From assembly GCA_023423795.1 (NCBI GenBank), contig JAFAEX010000272.1:1-15421 (forward strand): a stretch of 15,421 nt of DNA, written 5' to 3'. The notes beneath the pieces were generated by a model. The model did not search any database. It was not told the origin of the DNA and saw nothing but the letters and a program-made list of their open reading frames with translations. The first letter of the stretch is position 1; each line of letters opens with the position of its first letter. Shown piece after piece: positions 13,582-15,421 of the stretch. Position numbers and translations under genes: made by a program. The stretch is from Chloroflexota bacterium. Its GTDB lineage: Bacteria > Chloroflexota > Chloroflexia > Thermomicrobiales > UBA6265.

Positions 13582-13590
13582 GTCGGAATT
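13582..13590 (-). promoter_or_regulatory. Candidate operator motif AATTCCGAC at the array start site
   Basis: The minus strand reads AATTCCGAC directly after the -10 element of the array promoter, covering the predicted transcription start. The same nine bases occur at 13908-13916 on the plus strand, and a one-base variant (AAATCCGAC) lies at 13938-13946, both upstream of the divergent promoter. A regulator shared by both promoters is inference. Confidence 0.4.
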
Positions 13591-13619
13591 ACTCTATGGA
13601 CCAGCCGAAACCCTGTCAA
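13591..13619 (-). promoter_or_regulatory. Sigma-70-type promoter of the binding-protein array
   Basis: Read leftward, a perfect TTGACA (13619-13614) is followed by a 17-base spacer and TAGAGT (13596-13591), matching the -10 consensus at four of six positions. The predicted start near 13584 gives a leader of about 70 bases to the ATG at 13516. It is the only strong leftward promoter seen for the array. Confidence 0.8.
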
Positions 13620-13910
13620 GGAAACCGCGCGCCGGTGCGGCGTTTGGGGTCGATCGCGCGGTCTCGGTGGGTGGCCCTGCCACCGTGCGGCGCACGGCTG
13701 CCCGCACCATGCTCGGCACAAGTCTTCGCGCCGCTGTGCTTTCGATCGTGAGGTAACCCATACCGCGGGCGCCGCGCGGCGCGGACCTGCCGGCAACCGT
13801 GCGGTCCTGCCGGATCGAGGCCGCGCGCCGCGGCCCACGATGTGCGTACCCGGTTGCACGACGGCCCGGACCCGCTGGACGCGGGGACCCGAACAGATCG
13901 CCGCGCCAAT

Positions 13911-13970
13911 TCCGACCGAGTGAATCAGAATAAAAGTAAATCCGACCTAGTGGATATGAATTAATACCAA
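13911..13970 (+). repeat. Two imperfect 30-base direct repeats next to the -35 element
   Basis: 13911-13940 and 13941-13970 align head to tail with about 21 of 30 identical bases; the first ten differ by one (TCCGACCGAG and TCCGACCTAG). The second unit ends exactly where TTGACA begins at 13971. The arrangement suggests binding sites for an activator or repressor of the rightward promoter. Confidence 0.5.
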
Positions 13971-13999
13971 TTGACACGAATACAGTATTTTGGTAGCAT
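13971..13999 (+). promoter_or_regulatory. Sigma-70-type promoter of the 70-residue protein
   Basis: Perfect TTGACA (13971-13976), a 17-base spacer and TAGCAT (13994-13999). The predicted start near 14006 gives a leader of about 48 bases to the ATG at 14054. Confidence 0.78.
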
Positions 14000-14053
14000 A
14001 CCGGTGGGCGATGGTTACGCCTTCGCCTAATCTAAAAAAGGAGGAACACTGCC

Positions 14054-14266
14054 ATGATCCAGGTTGAGACCGGCCAGTGCGGACTGTGCGCCCACTTCGG
14101 CGAGAACCAGCCCAACGACCCGAAGGTCATCCAGATCCGCCTCAAGAAGGAGGCGCCGGAGGATCTCGTCGAGGAGTGCGGGCACCCGGCCCTCGCGCCG
14201 CTCCACCTCGTCGTCACGCCGATCAGCGGGTGCGCCGGGTTCGAGCCGGTGCCGATGGCCCAGTAG
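14054..14266 (+). CDS. Small Cys/His protein, 70 aa, candidate metal-binding
   Basis: A 70-residue soluble protein of unknown function. It starts at ATG 14054 behind an AAGGAGG ribosome binding site (14038-14044) in an A-rich context, the strongest in the window. It begins MIQVETGQCGLCAHFGENQ and carries C9-x2-C12, H14, C42-G-H44 (in EECGHP) and C60 (in SGCAGFEP), a spacing suited to a zinc or iron site formed by two separated pairs; metal binding is inference. Between the pairs is a Lys-rich IQIRLKKEAPED segment. There is no signal or membrane segment. It is a single-gene unit with its own promoter (13971) and terminator (14311), divergent from the iron-chelate binding array. I do not recognise a named family. 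Confidence 0.88.
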   Translation: MIQVETGQCGLCAHFGENQPNDPKVIQIRLKKEAPEDLVEECGHPALAPLHLVVTPISGCAGFEPVPMAQ

Positions 14267-14310
14267 GGTCAACCCACCCGGCCACGCGCCGGGCCAGCGG
14301 CAGACAACCA

Positions 14311-14340
14311 ACGGGGGGCGGGCATATGCCCGCCCCCCGT
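14311..14340 (+). terminator. Perfect 30-base palindrome downstream of the 70-residue protein
   Basis: ACGGGGGGCGGGCAT is followed directly by its exact complement, making a very stable stem 45 bases after the stop codon. The following bases CTGCGTTTCC provide a weak T-rich tail. It is a good candidate intrinsic terminator. Confidence 0.75.
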
Positions 14341-14420
14341 CTGCGTTTCCATGACGTGCCCTTGTCCAGCACCACGCCGCTCCGGCCTTGGCGTTGTGCT
14401 CGGTTCATAACCGCCTCAGT

Positions 14421-14467
14421 CGCCAAACCCGTCATCCCTCGACAATCTCGGGATGACGGGTTTGGCG
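14421..14467. repeat. Palindromic repeat, 18-bp perfect arms, 11-base loop
   Basis: Positions 14421-14438 pair perfectly with 14450-14467. The core GTCATCCCTCGACAATCTCG and following GGATGAC are related to the repeat at 2972-3059, here in a compact form where the arms have been drawn together. It lies between convergent genes. The rest of 14341-14569 shows nothing recognisable. Confidence 0.88.
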
Positions 14468-14569
14468 GCGTCAGGTGGGTTCCGCGACACGCTCGGGCGT
14501 TGGATGCGGTTCGCCCGCGGCGTCTTCCCCGCCGACCTCACGATTGCTCGCAATCGCCAACCGGCCCGA

Positions 14570-15406
14570 CTACCCGCCCCGGCGGCTTCCCGGGTCGTCG
14601 TTGGGATGCGCGCCAGGCGACCGCCCCACCGTCGGGCGCAGCGTCGCCAGCACCAGTGAGGCCTCGCCGCTCGCCGTCGCCCGCGCCAGCACGTTCGACC
14701 CCGGCCCGGCCGCCGCCGAACTGCCCGCCGGCAGGTACCACACCGATCCGGTCCGGCCCGTGCGCGCCGATCCCGCCGATCCCGCCAATCCCATCGACCC
14801 GGCGACCACCGCGAGCGCCGCGGCGCCTGCCGTCACCTCGGCCTCCACCCGGCCGCGCTCCACCCACAGCAGCGCGATGCCGTCCCCGAACTGCGGCGGC
14901 ATCGCGTCGCCCGGCGGCAGGCGCACGCGGCGCAGCGCGAAATCCACCGGCTCTCCGGGCCCGCCGTCGAGCAGCGCCACCGCCAGCATCCGCACCTCGA
15001 CGCCGTCGGCCGCCACGGACGAGCGCGGACGCCGCGCCCCACCCGGAAAGATCGCCACGTCCAGCACGACCGCCGGAGCCGATCCCTCGTTGGCGAGCCC
15101 GTCCACCGCCAGCGCCGGTAGCGCCAGCGCCCGTCCTTCCCGCAGCCGCACCGCGTCTCCCGCTCCGCCCGGGGCTCGTCCCGCGTTGCCCGGCCCAAAT
15201 GGCGAACGTTCCCGCTCGGCCAGCCGCAGCGTGACGATCCCGCGTTCGGTCGCGAGCAACCGTGCCCCGGCCAGGCTGGTCGCTGCCGACGCGACCCCCG
15301 GCGGCAGCGTCACCCGCGCCATCGCCAGCACCAGCGGTCCCGGCGGCAGGCGCACGCCGGGCAGCGTCGCGATGGCATCCACGTCTACCCGCTGGGTTGC
15401 GGACAT
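14570..15406 (-). CDS. Probable two-domain cupin protein, 278 aa (start near window edge)
   Basis: A 278-residue Ala/Gly/Pro-rich protein that looks like a degenerate double cupin. The first barrel is suggested by LVLAMARVTLPPGVASAAT followed by LLATERGIVTLRLAE (about residues 25-65). The second is suggested by FALRRVRLPPGDAMPPQFGD and IALLWVERGRVEAEV (about 155-191). Both show the strand, Pro-Pro-Gly turn and E-R-G turn of the fold, but the metal-binding His residues are missing. The ATG at 15406 has only a weak GGGACGGGG upstream, and the frame is open to the window end, so the true start could be outside. No signal is evident. Its function cannot be stated. Confidence 0.68.
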   Translation of the reverse strand: MSATQRVDVDAIATLPGVRLPPGPLVLAMARVTLPPGVASAATSLAGARLLATERGIVTLRLAERERSPFGPGNAGRAPGGAGDAVRLREGRALALPALAVDGLANEGSAPAVVLDVAIFPGGARRPRSSVAADGVEVRMLAVALLDGGPGEPVDFALRRVRLPPGDAMPPQFGDGIALLWVERGRVEAEVTAGAAALAVVAGSMGLAGSAGSARTGRTGSVWYLPAGSSAAAGPGSNVLARATASGEASLVLATLRPTVGRSPGAHPNDDPGSRRGG

Positions 15407-15421
15407 CGCCCCGTCCCGCGC

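Larger units (their letters stand above)
13517..14053. other. 537-base divergent control region with an AT-rich core
   Basis: This gap holds a leftward promoter (13591-13619) for the binding-protein array and a rightward one (13971-13999) for the 70-residue protein. From about 13905 the sequence turns markedly AT-rich against the GC-rich surroundings. Between 13620 and 13900 I see only short GC palindromes, such as CCGTGCGGCGCACGG near 13682, and no supportable gene. Confidence 0.65.

Noticed and set aside
13911..13970. The 30-base direct repeats as a minimal CRISPR array
   Set aside because: Only two diverged units directly abutting with no spacer, and no cas gene in the window.
13594..13977. 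A 127-codon minus-strand frame across the divergent control region
   Set aside because: It runs through both promoters and the 30-base repeats, with composition shifting from AT-rich to GC-rich; no ribosome binding site or domain.
14077..15234. A forward 385-codon frame rich in Pro and Arg
   Set aside because: It crosses a terminator and a palindromic repeat and is antisense to the cupin-like gene; low complexity.
1..15421. tRNA, rRNA, insertion-sequence transposase or phage genes
   Set aside because: Looked for by eye for T-loop motifs, conserved rRNA words and transposase or integrase motifs; none recognised.

Overview
The window is GC-rich bacterial DNA. The base composition, the many unrelated secreted binding proteins with twin-arginine signals, and a Q-x-A-T-P-A motif right after the predicted signal cleavage sites all point to Chloroflexota, probably class Thermomicrobia (Sphaerobacter/Thermomicrobium relatives). 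This placement is an inference from protein style; there is no rRNA gene in the window.

Layout. (a) 1-1335: a long perfect hairpin, two small uncharacterised genes (237-422 +, 463-792 -), then a 543-base gap holding a textbook promoter (TTGACA-N17-TACAGT) about 260 bases ahead of the first large gene. (b) 1336-5019 (+): a family-5 (peptide/nickel-type) substrate-binding protein and two DppB/DppC-type permeases. The binding protein is separated from the permeases by a 34-bp-arm palindromic repeat, and no ATPase gene follows. (c) 5065-5181: a second type of long inverted repeat between convergent genes, which also supplies the last codons of the next gene. (d) 5157-7699 (-): a cupin-like protein, a DUF1330-type small protein and a class C beta-lactamase-fold serine hydrolase. 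(e) 7798-13516 (-): the main feature, a tandem set of four intact FhuD/FepB-like (TroA-fold) ferric-siderophore-type binding proteins, a C-terminal remnant of a fifth, and a siderophore-interacting flavoprotein (ferric-siderophore reductase family) in the middle. (f) 13517-14053: an intergenic block, AT-rich from about 13905, with two divergent TTGACA-N17 promoters, one for the binding-protein array and one for a small gene. A short motif (AATTCCGAC or a close variant) occurs near both. (g) 14054-14266 (+): a 70-residue protein with four Cys and two His, with its own promoter, strong ribosome binding site and hairpin terminator. (h) 14421-14467: another palindromic repeat. (i) 14570-15406 (-): a probable two-domain cupin at the window edge.

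How the genes may work together: the array encodes secreted capture proteins for iron chelates plus the cytoplasmic enzyme that would reduce and release the iron. No FecCD-type permease or ATPase for these proteins is present, so they must share a transporter encoded elsewhere. The serine hydrolase lies after a terminator-like hairpin and may or may not belong to the same pathway. The oligopeptide-type transporter on the other strand is a separate unit that also relies on ATPases encoded elsewhere.
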